Source of the DNA: Actinia tenebrosa
Lineage: Eukaryota; Cnidaria; Anthozoa; Actiniaria; Actiniidae
Assembly: GCF_009602425.1 (NCBI RefSeq)
Contig: NW_022259059.1
Span: forward strand, 314,163 to 378,162
DNA: 64,000 nucleotides
Direction of reading: 5' to 3'
In this document: positions 41,330-53,240 of the stretch, in pieces
Position numbering within the stretch: position 1 is the stretch's first letter
Layout of the letters: the number at the start of each line of letters is the position of its first letter
The notes under the pieces: model-generated
Told to the model about the DNA's origin: nothing
Seen by the model: the letters and a program-made list of their open reading frames with translations, nothing else
Database searches by the model: none
Translations under genes and position numbers: made by a program

Positions 41330-44300
41330 CTGACGACACTGAACCACGTCCTAAGGCAAGAAAAAACCCATCCTACCATGTAAATTCCCGTTGATCCAAT
41401 TCACTATTTCTGAAATGAAATCACTCTCTTGGAGTAATACAGTAAAAGAACGCTTCGATTATACAACAGACTGTTCACTTAGAGTTGGTCGAAGCTAGTC
41501 TAGATTGGTAGAAAAACAATCTCCATTCATATCTCAAAGGATGGAGTTACTAAGGGAGATGAAAAGAAAGTTTCTCTCTGTTGTAGCCAGAGTTTGGCTT
41601 TACTGTGGGGAGGCTTAGCCCTAGGAGACACTTGAGCTTGTGACCCTCTTGAAGCCACGATTTTGTGGTTGACAGACCTGTTATTAAGCCACTCAACCCA
41701 TTTGTCATATGTCAACAATTGTGAATGTAGAAAATAGAGCACTCTTCAAATGTAGTAGTAGTGCTGTCTTATGGGATGAAGTTTGACGTGAATACTTTGG
41801 ATGGCTTACAAGTGTCCCTTCTCTGCAAACATATAACTCAAATCTGCTTCCTCAACAAATACAAGTCTTTTCAATGCTACAAGGGGATTAGGCTAATTCT
41901 ATAGAACATCAAACAAAAGTTTTCAAATGACTGGAAATTAAGAGATTTATCTCAATGTAAGTGAACTTTTTTAAGTAAGTAAAGGGAGAGGGGTCCCTAA
42001 TACGTGTACGATGTTCGCATGAAGTATATTTAACAAAAAAAGTTGATCCGAGGTTGGCCAACTAATGGACGAAGAACAATATTCTTTTTGTTCCGCATTG
42101 AGTAACTAACAAGAGGTAGTCCCTCCTCTTTGTTATCTTTCCTAAAATCCTTTTATCAGTTTCACATGGGTGAGCGGTTCTGTTCTGTCTTCTCTTGCAT
42201 TGGTAATTGTGCAAATGTAGATTCAAGTGTCGTTAATCATCAAATACGTCAAGTTAAAACGCTGTACCCTGAACATGGAGTACTATCAATTAACGTTCTG
42301 GATGACGGTGTTTCGTTAGATTTCAGAAGAAAAAACTTATTTTCTCGAACTAAGAAACGCATCGTGAGTCTTCCAACTAATCACTAATGGCCAAAGTATA
42401 TTGCTTACGTGTTAGTGAGACACGCCTAAACGCATGCAAGATGCATCTATCAGTTTACTAGGTTTGAAGTCGTCCTCTTCAAACACCTCTTGACTCTAAC
42501 CGCAAATTTCAAGAAATCTTATCAATTGATTGCGATAATTGATCGCAGGGTGTGCTCGGGGGTAGGTTTCTGGAAAGCAAGACTATTGCTTTTAATAATT
42601 CCATGATCGGTTATTCTGCTACGGTTTATTCAACGAAACCATCACCAGAAGATTCCGATATTGTATTTCCTGTTATATTGAGTGCCGCTACAAACCACAA
42701 GTCAACTGACATCAATCTTTAGTTGTCGAAAGGCTACTCGAAGATTACATTACTATAAAAGTCTTTCTTTATTATGTTCTGCTTGAATACAGACTCTTGG
42801 TGTACAGTTTTTAGTCACTCGGCCTGTCTGTGGGTTGCGTTCTATTTATTCAATCATATTGCGTGATGATCTACCCTTGGGATCTTGTTTTTCTCATTTG
42901 ACATTCAAAGAAAAAGCGGATTATGAGACTTGTCGTAGTTTCGTGGTTGGTTGACGATTTACGTATGGCTTTTGTGTCCTAAAGATCTACTTTGATCTGC
43001 TGTCAATCATATACCTCTTATTCATTATGGGACCTTTCTCTTCTTGTCTTCCCAAAATGGACCACGAAAATAACTAAAAATAACTTGATCAAACGCAATA
43101 TTCTGAAATTCATTTTTTCCCCTGTTGAATCAAAATTACAAATAATACTTTTTATTTTCAAAGGATTTCTCATTTCGCAAATGCCTAAAATAAATAAAGG
43201 TTGACCATGGCGCTAGTCACGAATCGTATTGATACGGTCTGAGAAAAGGTGCAAGGAAGTGAACCTTGAAGTAAGAAAAATGAACTGAGATAAAATAAAC
43301 TTCTAGCCTAATTTCCCGTCTTGAAACCTCTAGTCCAGACCCCTCATTAAATATTATCTCAGATATTTTATTTCATGACAATTTTTGTTGTTGAGTTTTG
43401 TAAATGAAATGAGCCGACAGCACAAATACCAGTTACTATGATTGATGCGGTCTGAGTGATTCGTCAGTCTCATTGTCCATCTAACACCCATGCAGTCCTA
43501 TATAAGGTTGAGAAAGGTTGATAGCACAAGGCTGACTTCCAGCTAGATAGAAAATCCAAACTAGCTATTTCTGATCAAAAGTACACGATAAGATATAGCA
43601 TGTGGGCGACAGGCCCTTTTCCCCCCTAAGGCACAGAGACGGCTAGCTATTCAAACTGGAAAAGGAAACTTGTTATTGCCTTTTTTATAAAATTTTCTAC
43701 TTTTTATAAAATAGAAAAAAGCTTAAAAAAAAAACCTTTTAAAACAGTGTTTCTAGATCTTAGAAATAATTCAAGCTTCCTCCCAAATTTAGTACATGGA
43801 CACAGAAATGTTTTACGTGTTTTCTTTGAACTCAGCGGGGGTAAAACAACGATAATATGATTCAACAAAAGCGTCGCACTGCCAACGAAAGCTTCCTTTC
43901 CAAAGGAATTTTAATCCCACAAGCGTTTTTTTTATGCGTCACTCTATATATAGGACTCGTTACTGGTCTGAAACCATTTTCCAATGCATGATCGCGCAAA
44001 ATATATTTAGTCACTGTGCAGAAAGAACATCTTTTGGAAATTTTCATTGTTCTTTTTTGTTGCGCCTTGTTTTGAACTCTAAAAGCTGTACATTGCGAAA
44101 ACAATAGTAGAGGCGTAGTCGGAGAAAAAGAGGCAACACGCACACTGACATCTATACCAAGATACGATAAACATAATGAATATCCAAAGATACTCTTATC
44201 AAAACTAGTCAAACTTTACGTGGGTCTGAGGTATTGAGAACATGGATTGCGGTGTCGTAGTCAGTGTGCTTAGGTAATATGAATAACAAACAGGTAGAAA

Positions 44301-46424
44301 ATGTTATTAAGGGAAATCACCAACCATTTATCTCACAATGGCTGTTTTGTTTCCTTTAAAATCAGATCCTACAATAGTCTCTCTAAAAAGAAAATTACTC
44401 TTAAATGATAATTTTTTTTGTCATGGTTACGAGTGAACTCAAAACGCCTGCCGAAAGAATCAAAGATATATGCATATACGCGCACGCGTCTTGTCACCAC
44501 TCCTACTTAATTGTTTGTACTCTTCGCTTCTTGAATTTCATCGAAATTAAGATGTTTTTCTAACGGTTTGTATTGAAACCTTAAACAATGAAGCTATAAA
44601 AATTATAAAAGGACGTAAACGGTTCAGTGGTGAGCAAATACAGACTCGTGTTGTAAGTACAACTATTCACGGTACTCGATCAATGTCTCGTTAACAATTA
44701 CCAACTTTACTTAACAAAACCAAGGTTTTTAGCATAAAAACAATGAGCCCTCGGGCATTTCTCTGCTTCTGTTATATCATTCTCAGTAACTCACGAAACG
44801 TGGCTAGCTGATGCTCTAGAAGCCCATCAAAAGAAGTAATCTTAAATATTACTGTCAAGAAACCGGCTGCTTAATCAAAGAATTATGACAACTCACAAAT
44901 AGTAAATTCAATCAAGCCGCGCTCACCAATACTTGAGAAATATAGATAGCGCGGGGAAAAATGATCAGCCTTTATAAGGACCTAGAACTAGGGGAAACTA
45001 AAGAGTGAATAAAAACTAGTAGAATTTAAGGGAAAAGAAATACGAATCTAGCAAGAAATAATAACGAAAACGATAGAGTGAGTTCAATAAGAGGAAATAG
45101 GTGGTCTTAACAGGAGAAAAAGAGAGAGAGATTTATGAAACTCTCCAACAAACTTTAGAATAAATATAAGATGAAAAATATAAGTAATATCAAAAAATAG
45201 AAAAACAAGGCTTTGGTGCATTTTTGGGACTAAAATGAGACGCTCGACTAAATAAGAAAACTAGGAGGAAATTGAAATACTGTACAAAACTAAAGAAAGA
45301 GATTCAGTTTATGCATGAAAAGAACTAAAAATACTACAAGAACATGAGCGCTTCCATGTACGTTTTGAACGATAAGAAATCTCCGTTTTTGGCGAAGAAA
45401 ATAAATGTTGCACTAAATAATACAAAGGAAAATAAGAGAAAGTCCTATTGAAACTCTTACATAATATTAGAAATTAAAAAGTCGAAACGAAGACTGTCAT
45501 AATAATAACACAAAGAAAAGTGAAAACAGTTTTCAGAACGAGGAAGGAGAAAGCATCTTTTCAAAGCGAAGCTCTAGTAGTTGGAAAGAAAAAAGAGAGA
45601 CTGAAGAAAAAAAGATTCATTATAATCTAATATATTAAGTAATTGAACATAGAAACAAAAAATAAGAATAAAAAATACGAGAATTGGATTGACAGAAAGT
45701 AAAAAGAGATCTTTTTGGGGGCAGCCAACTGCAATTAGACTAAATTAGAGAGAATGAGAGAAAGAGAAAAGATTTCTAGTCATTAAACTCCCATCTAAGT
45801 AAATGATAGCCGAAAAAGAAATCTCAAAATAAAGTAACGATTGAATGAGCATTTCTAGTAAGCTAGAAGAGTTTTTGCCGTTTGGGAAGGATTTAAAAAA
45901 ATAATTGAAATAAAAGACCACAGTGAAAGATGGAGAAAGCAAGCTTGTTAGTCGAAAATGGCACAAAAAGCAACAAAGAAATGTCGGGATAAAACGAAAA
46001 AACATTAAAATTTGACCCTCTTACGAATAAAAACTAATATTTTTTTCGAAGTATATTATTTGGATTGTGATAGTGAGGCTGAAAATGTAAATAAAAGCGA
46101 AAATGAGTGAAAAACCCAGAAGTCATAAAATCACACCAAAATAATGGAAAACAAAACTAGAAATAACAAGGAGATAAGAATGACAGCAATTGAATCTCCA
46201 CTTTAGAGCATAAGAACTCTTTATGTTGTAGAACTAAGGCGGAAATGAAAATACCCAATTTATTAGCATTTTAGTGCGAGAGAAGATGTAAGAGGTTACT
46301 GGCCCTATCGAGAATAAATCCTAAGATCGAATTGGAATTTAGGATTTTTAATTTTCGTGGAGGGAGAAAAACTGTAGATCGAAAGGAGGATCGAAAGGCA
46401 TCAACAACAGACTCGACTCATATG

Positions 46425-46500
46425 AACACAGAGTCCGGGAATCCAGCGAACCTGGTTTGCAATGATGAGCTACGAGGCAAGCGCTCTCACTGCTACAATC
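46425..46500 (-). repeat. tRNA-derived SINE head
   Basis: On the minus strand, GTAGCAGTGAGAGCGCTTGC resembles a tRNA D-arm/A-box and AACCAGGTTCGCTGG resembles the B-box GGTTCGANTCC with a small insertion. The acceptor and anticodon stems do not fold as a real tRNA, so I call it a SINE remnant; its 3' boundary is unclear. Confidence 0.45.
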
Positions 46501-48055
46501 ATTCGTGCTTTCGAGTTCTTTTAATGGACGCCAGCAAATGTACAGGTGTGTCGACTGCACACAGGCCTAGATATTTGTTCACTGTTGAATATCTAAAGTG
46601 ATCACTTCTTAAAACGGGTTACTGGGATAGAACTATACTTAACCATGGTGAAACAAAAAACCTCTCAACTAAAATTTCAGTCACTGGCCAATCTGTTCAT
46701 AGAAAAACCTACTCATTAAACTTTGAAGCTTGCTTTTAAGGCTTTTATTATTAATATCAATCCAAAAAAGAGCCAGCTCTGCAGCGGCCATTTGCACGTT
46801 CAGTCTTTGTATTGCTAAGGTATTTAATTGTAGGCAAGAGTGATCTAAATGGTACAAAATAAAAGAACAGCTTTGCAATTAAAATCATGTGTAAAGTTAG
46901 CTGAAGTGGGTTAATGGCTGTCTTAAAATCCTCCGTTACTAGCCTGTGATCTGGGAGCTGATTACTTGGTTTTTCCAGTATTTTTCTCGGCATCTCTTTT
47001 CTCTTTTCGGTTTAACATAAACTTCTTTAATCAATCAACGAGTGATATAAATGACAATTAACGGGTTTGAAGATAGGCGACGAGAAGAGCCAAGTTAATG
47101 GAAGATGAGATTTGATAAGTATGCTTTTTTCTTTTTTCCTTCTTTTCTTTTTTTACGGATCTGTAGCTTAGAAAATGTTTTTAAATGTCTACTATTTATC
47201 ATGCAGGTGTACTATATCGAGACCTTTACAGCTAAAAAGTCATGAATCAAAAGAAAAAAAATCGAGTAATCATTTGTGTTCATGAAACCAAAGAGCGACC
47301 AATCTGCACATAGAGAATACACCAGCCACTTCAGATTCATCTTTAATTTCGATTCGATTGTGGCACACGATCGACCAGAGAGTGTTCAAGTCTTTTCGTT
47401 CGTTAATGCAATTTGCGTTTTATAGTACCTCTCATCTAATTGAATCAACAAGATCCTTAAGGATTTCTAATTATAATTCATTAAAAAGTTATTTATTCCC
47501 CCTGGATATTCTTAAAGATAGACCAAGAACAATGGACTCAGAGGATGAAAATACTCGTGTTTGATTTATTTATTTGTATAAAAACACACAAAAAATGTAC
47601 AACCAAGTTAAAACATTATTTTAAGTTTCACAAATTTGAAAACTAATTTATAATAAAACAATTTCAAATTATCTTCAATGGATATATTTTTGTCGTGACA
47701 AGAAAGAATTAAATATCGATAATAGTGCTATTTACTTCCTCTAACACTGTTTATACTTACAAAATAATAAACTAATACAGGCAAGATACTGATGTTATAA
47801 AACCACTGATTTTTCAAGATATTGGTGCATGGCAAACATGGCGCCAGTATTAATTAATCGATCCTACTAGCGATATAAAAACGAACTCATTAAAAAGTTA
47901 TATTATAAATCGTAGATAAAAAAGCTTTATATGTATAGACTGTAAAGTTTTATGAGTTATATGGTATTAAAAAAGAAATAGTAGAAAAGACAAGGGTGAA
48001 AAAATTTATGCTACTGTTTATCAGTGGCTCTTAAATGGCTTCCCGGCCCTCTAAA

Positions 48056-48114
48056 CCAATCACAAATTCAAAAGCCGCGCGCGTTTACCTGTCAATAGCA
48101 CCTTGAGTATAAAA
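48056..48114 (+). promoter_or_regulatory. Candidate promoter antisense to the TIMP-like gene
   Basis: A CCAAT box (48056-48060) is followed by TATAAAA (48108-48114) in a locally GC-rich segment, pointing towards the 3' end of the minus-strand TIMP-like gene. No convincing coding exon follows, so it may drive a non-coding transcript or be fortuitous. Confidence 0.3.
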
Positions 48115-48234
48115 ACTACGCGAGACTGAAAGACTAGCTAGTTTGTACTCAGATCGAAACAAAATAGCGAGTATCAAATTAATGATAATGTTCGTTTTGC
48201 CCATGTCTACTCGCGCATATTGTGCGCTGTAATT

Positions 48235-50880
48235 TCAGGGTATTAAAGCTGTATAATTCTTCATGCACTTTTGAAATCCCTCGTTATCAACCCACTGACA
48301 ATTCCCATTGTGTACCCGGCATAAACTGTGATGGTACCGACAGTCATCTACCGGGTAGAACCCTTGGGGCCTCCACATACAAACTCCCTTCGCCTTGGTT
48401 TTTTCACATCCTGGTTTGTAGCAGAACTGGACACGGCATTTGCATCCTTGTACGAAGGTCTTTTTTAAATCACGAATCTGACCAGCTGACAGTTTATCCC
48501 AGGCAGAGTACCAATTACATCTGGACAAATATAGTCTATTGGAGATGACCTTACCAGCCAGAATGTACGCTTTACCAGGTTTTAGTTGCAGCCAGGGACT
48601 CACATACATGCGGCTGCTGTATCTGGTAGTCTTGTTGGTACGAAGCTGGGCGTGGGTCTTCTGGGTGTTTTCTACGAGTCCAACTCCCTTAAGAATCCTC
48701 TTGATTTTAATTTCTTGATACCTCCAGCCCAAGAAAGGGTACTGCCTATAGCTTCTTCTATTTGAGACAATGGACCGAACGAAGCGGAAGGGGGCTGGGG
48801 CTTGTTTACCACGACGCCAAGGAGCCACGCCCTGGGTAGTTTTTTCTTTGATTTTATCTTCATTGCTGTCAGTCGTTCTGTTTTGGGTCGTCACCAGTGG
48901 GGTAGGTCGAGGCGGTAGTTCTGGTACTTCATGCTTTACAGCAGACATGACTCTGACTCGGACAACTACGATTAAAAAAAGGATAAAAGTGAAACTATTA
49001 ATAAAAGGCTTTCGATGTGGAACTCCAGGTGGGATTTTTTTTTGTGTTTTGGCTCCCGACCATAAAATTTATAACACTTTCAGCGTTGAGTGAACGGAAT
49101 ACGACGATTGTCAGACTTAGAGGACAGAGAGTCACCTAACTCCCAAGAAAATACTTGGAAATGGTTATCAGTAAATCTTCTTAAACTCATTATAATATTG
49201 ATTTAAACTTGTTGTATTCGAGTCTTTGCGTTTGCACAGAAACTCATGTGACCAGTGTTTTTACGACCGATTTGTTCTCAAAGACTCCAGGCGACTTAGA
49301 ATAATGGAAATCGAGGATAAATCAATAAGAACAATCTCTTTCCAAGCATGCGTAGTAAGAAATAAGGTTTCCAATGCGATTGCCTCCCGAATCCAACGAT
49401 AGATGGCGAGCATGCGCAACTAGTAATATATTTGTATTATTTAGCCTGTGACTGAAAGCAAGGATTTTGAATGGTACCACGTATACCGAGTGATTTTTAT
49501 TTCACACTAAACCGATCGGATAATAATAGGGCTCACACTGTTATCTTCTCTATCAAAAAAGGGGGAGAGAGGAGGGGACAGAGAGAAGGGGGAGTGGGAG
49601 AAGAAGAAGGGGGAGGGGGAGAAGAAGAAGGGGGAGGGGGAGAAGAAGAAGGGGGAGGGGGAGAAGAAGAAGGGGGAGGGGGAGAAGAAGTAGGGGGAGA
49701 GGGAGAAGAAGAAGAATGAAGGAGGTACATGTAAAAGAACAAGCTGACTGCAAAACCAACCATCTCTGGTGATCCTGGTATTTTGGTTTTCAAGAATGTA
49801 AAATTTCATTCCTAATCCGGATATCTTAGAAAAACCTCAGAAACCCTTACTTTATTTAGCAACAAATGCAAATTTCTCTAGAATATTCTGATTTCAATTG
49901 TCTATTTTGTATTTTTATTGCGGTTTAATGTCAGTGCAGATATTCTGCTTGGTTGTGGTCTAACGTGCGGGGATGTGCACTGAGTATTTCGCTTTCATGG
50001 TTGGACTTGTCCGGAAGTTAGTGACGTTTTTAAAATACCCTGTCGAGCCAGTCGAACAACAACGACTTAGAAAACAACAATGTTACTGTTTGATTCAAAA
50101 ACAAAGTAGATCAGAAGACCCTTATTAGGGAGTACCAGCTCTCCTGGATTCTGTTACCATTGAATGGGTCTCTCAATTTGGTTACACGAGGTCAGAGGTA
50201 ATCCTTTAATCTTGTTTATTGGATGATAATACTAATCTGAGGTACGATCACGGGGGAGAATCTGGCACTGGCTACAAATGTGTAAGTACCTACATTTTAT
50301 TATTCAAAATGATAGTTTGGTTACTCAATACACATCGAATCATATGATTCATTTTATATGCCTAACAGTTATGACTTAGCAGATTTCCGCTTCGATACAC
50401 GATTAATTTGACTGCGTAGTCAATAACAATTACGGCACTTTATAAATTACTTAATAATGTCATGCAAGTGATTAATTCGTTCAGTTTTAACAGTCTGTTA
50501 TATGTTTCTATTATTCGATATATTGTATATTTATCATGGCTATGGACCGGACGAGTATTCAGATGTACGTGACCCAGGAAACCACGGAAAACCTATGCAA
50601 TCAATGAAACAGAAAAAGCCAGGTCCTTAAATGGGCCTCATATAGGAAGTGTTAAAACTAGCGTTTCGCAATCAAAACAGGAGCTATGAATCCTATCACT
50701 AATACGTAGTAGTAATGCAAAGTTTTCAGTTCAAATACTACACATATATAGTTATAAACTAACATGAACCTTACCATAATCAGCATTACAGAACTGAGTC
50801 TGTACGTGTTCAGGCATACACAATCCATTTGCCATACCAATAATGACCAAAGACAGCGCAAGGATAATCCACTGCATCAT
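48235..50880 (-). CDS. TIMP: TIMP-like metalloproteinase inhibitor, divergent
   Basis: Two minus-strand exons join in frame: 50880-50775 and 48965-48235 (278 aa). A signal peptide (about residues 1-19) precedes LCMPEHVQTQFCNADYVVRV, which aligns with the TIMP N-terminus (human TIMP2: Cys3 to Cys13 spacing and NAD are conserved). Further matches are YQEIKIKRILKG (strand B), KAYILAGK, CNWYSAWDKLS, GCKCRVQFC and GVCMW. TIMPs are secreted and normally inhibit metalloproteinases by inserting Cys1 into the active-site zinc. Here the Cys1 position is Gly19 and the Cys72 position is Met155, so that disulfide is absent, while the other ten canonical cysteines remain (21, 31, 185, 210, 212, 217, 222, 231, 251, 258). 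Two extra cysteines (244, 269) may pair. The A-B loop is expanded to about 70 residues (47-115), Pro/Thr/Lys/Arg-rich. The intron holds a 21-bp minisatellite. TIMP fold is near certain; inhibitory activity is doubtful. Confidence 0.88.
49580..49712. repeat. 21-bp purine minisatellite
   Basis: About five to six copies of a 21-bp GA-rich unit (AAGAAGAAGGGGGAGGGGGAG) in the TIMP-like intron. Because 21 is a multiple of three it opens reading frames on both strands, which I regard as spurious. Confidence 0.9.
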
Positions 50881-50950
50881 TTTGCTTTAGTTCATTTATC
50901 TTCTCCTCTGACGGTTGACAGTCTTTTGAGTCAATCAGTTGTGGTTCGCT

Positions 50951-50958
50951 TATTTATA
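50951..50958 (-). promoter_or_regulatory. TATA box of the TIMP-like gene
   Basis: TATAAATA on the minus strand 70 bp upstream of the start codon, implying transcription from about 50925 and a leader of roughly 45 nt. Confidence 0.6.
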
Positions 50959-51618
50959 CCCTGTCGTGTCGCACGCTCTCCATATAAGGATTATAGTCTT
51001 AGGCTTGGTCAAAATTATTTCCGTTTTGTTTAGAGGGGGGTTGCATTAGACCAGCCTAGAGGTTTACTGACGCAGCTTTCATACTGATACTGATCTTAAA
51101 ACAACACTACCTTATGATGACCCATAATCATGATCTTGTTTTTCCTTGATAGAATCGCTTGATAAAAAATAGACTTTGTGTGTGGGACCGTCCAAAGAAA
51201 ACCAATCGAGTGCTATAAACTGAGGACATAAGTCAGATGGTCATGGCAGATCTTAAATTGTTATTAGCACAGAACAGGGAAGAGGCGTAACTAGTTAGAA
51301 CGATACAAACATTTAAGGTTTAAAATTTAAAAGGAGTAAAAAAACACACTTTTTTGGCACGCAAAGGGGTCAAGACCCCCAGATTACCAAGAACGTGTTC
51401 GCCTCTTGAACATATCATCAAGTCCTAAAATATCACCGACAACTAACGTCGTTTTCTAAAGAATTCAAATCACGTCGATCGGAATATTTTTTTGCATGGG
51501 TAGATCTGTCTCGCCATGGATTATCTTTCAGGATATATTGTGCTGAAACAAGTTATATGATACTCGAATATGTCACATTGCTCAAATACAATTCCTACGC
51601 GGACTATTATTAATTTAT

Positions 51619-51643
51619 TCTCTCTCTCTCTCTCTCTCTCTCT
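51619..51643. repeat. (TC)n microsatellite
   Basis: Perfect TC dinucleotide run of about 12 units. Confidence 0.95.
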
Positions 51644-53217
51644 TAATTTTCTTAATTATAGCACAGAGTATAGTACTTCAACTGGTACTATTATTATCAT
51701 TTGTACTTCTAATTTGTACTTATCAATTTTCATCTTGCTTGTACGGACTGAAGTTGGGGTGCAGTGAATGACGTCACTTCCGGAAGAGTTGGTCACAGGG
51801 TTCCGGTCATATTTTTCACTGAAAAACTACGGAATATTTTTCTAAGCACGATCATTGACTAACTATATGTTTTGAAATGGTTTTAAGAAAGGAAATTTTC
51901 AATAGAGGATGGTATTAAAGTCGTTTTACTCTTTCCAGTCATATAATCAAGTTGTACATTTGCGAAAAGTTTTGTTTCGTACTCGGCTTTTCCATAACAA
52001 AATTCAAGTTTGTTTTTCAGTCTTCTGGTTTTTCTGGTTTTCATTTCGTCGAATCGGAAAGGCTGAGCCTATCCTATCACAAACACAGTTCTTTATATTT
52101 CCTATAGTTTTGTCAATAGATTTCCCTTATGGACTTCGTTAGTATCTATCCCTTGTCTATACTATAGTCCAAACTCAGTACCTCCCATGTTATGTTGCCG
52201 GTACGCCTTCCGTTCACTTCAATACCCTCAAGGTCGATCCCTACTAACTTTTTCAAAACTCTTTCTTTTTCCGTTCATCAGGGCACACTATGTAACTACT
52301 TCCCTTCAGTGTGTTCATTATGAAATCATACAATGATGTTAATGTTAAAGTTTCACGTATTTATTATATTAATTCATGAGCACTTACTGTAATATATCCC
52401 GTTATTTCCTTATGTAGAAGTTCACAATTACAATTTTTTCTTCTTTCTTATATTGATATTATTCATTTACTATTTATTTATCTTAGACCAAATGTAAATA
52501 TTTGAACTCTTTTATATTTTAATTTCATACTTTTGTTAGTACAGTTTTTTTCTGTTACGGTTTTCCTCAGCAAATAAAGCGTATCTATCTATCTGATGGC
52601 AAAAATAGTATTTTACTATGTATCAAAACCCTTAAAACGTAAACGGTACAAAAATTCAAAAGATTCTTCAATCCTGACTCATCAGTCTATATCAGCGTGT
52701 GTAGTCACGGAAGAAACCTCATACGACTTTGTTTTGGTACATGTTTTACTTATGATACAAGAGCAGCGAGAATACAGGGTCAAATTACACTATATTCCCT
52801 TGAAATAACGTCACTGTATGACAATATTAAGTTGCTGCACTTAGAAAGTTTTACTTTATAAGGAAATCTCAGATCTTGTAATAAATCTAACGTAATTCAG
52901 CTTTTGCTGTAAACTTAGAGTCGATCACGTTTTCTTTTTACGTGTACAGGGCCCGGTTGTACGAAGCCTGGATAGCGCTGTTCAACGGATACAAATAATT
53001 CTCCTGATTAATTAATTAATGATTTTTAATAAAATTAAAATAAACGCTTCACGACTGTACACAGGCTCTAAAGTATTCGGGTTTGAGCAACTCAAAACTA
53101 AATTCTGTAATAATTTACGCAGGACTAATTTTCGCAAAGAGCAGAATTCTTAGGCGCCAAGTGGGAGGGCCGTGCCCGGGTGGAGGGAAGTGAATGTTAG
53201 GAGAATTTTTGCTGGGT

Positions 53218-53240
53218 AAAAAAAAAAAAAAAAAAAAAAA
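53218..53240. repeat. Poly-A tract
   Basis: Uninterrupted run of 23 A; possibly a retroposon tail, but no body is recognised. Confidence 0.8.

Larger units (their letters stand above)
38161..48234. other. 10-kb gene-poor region between Hox and TIMP-like genes
   Basis: No gene is supported. The longest open frame (39285-39665, -) is at the length expected by chance in AT-rich DNA. The region contains the Hox 3' UTR, a 168-176-bp tandem duplication at 40991-41329 and a tRNA-like SINE head near 46425-46500. Confidence 0.55.

Noticed and set aside
42130-42387. 85-codon + frame with an even amino-acid composition
   Set aside because: Looks more protein-like than its neighbours, but no family, splice partner or polyadenylation signal supports it.
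48222-48548. + strand 108-codon frame
   Set aside because: It is the antisense shadow of the TIMP-like C-terminal exon.
49471-49809. Glu/Gly-rich + frame and Ser/Pro/Leu/Phe-rich - frames
   Set aside because: Products of a 21-bp purine minisatellite whose unit is a multiple of three.
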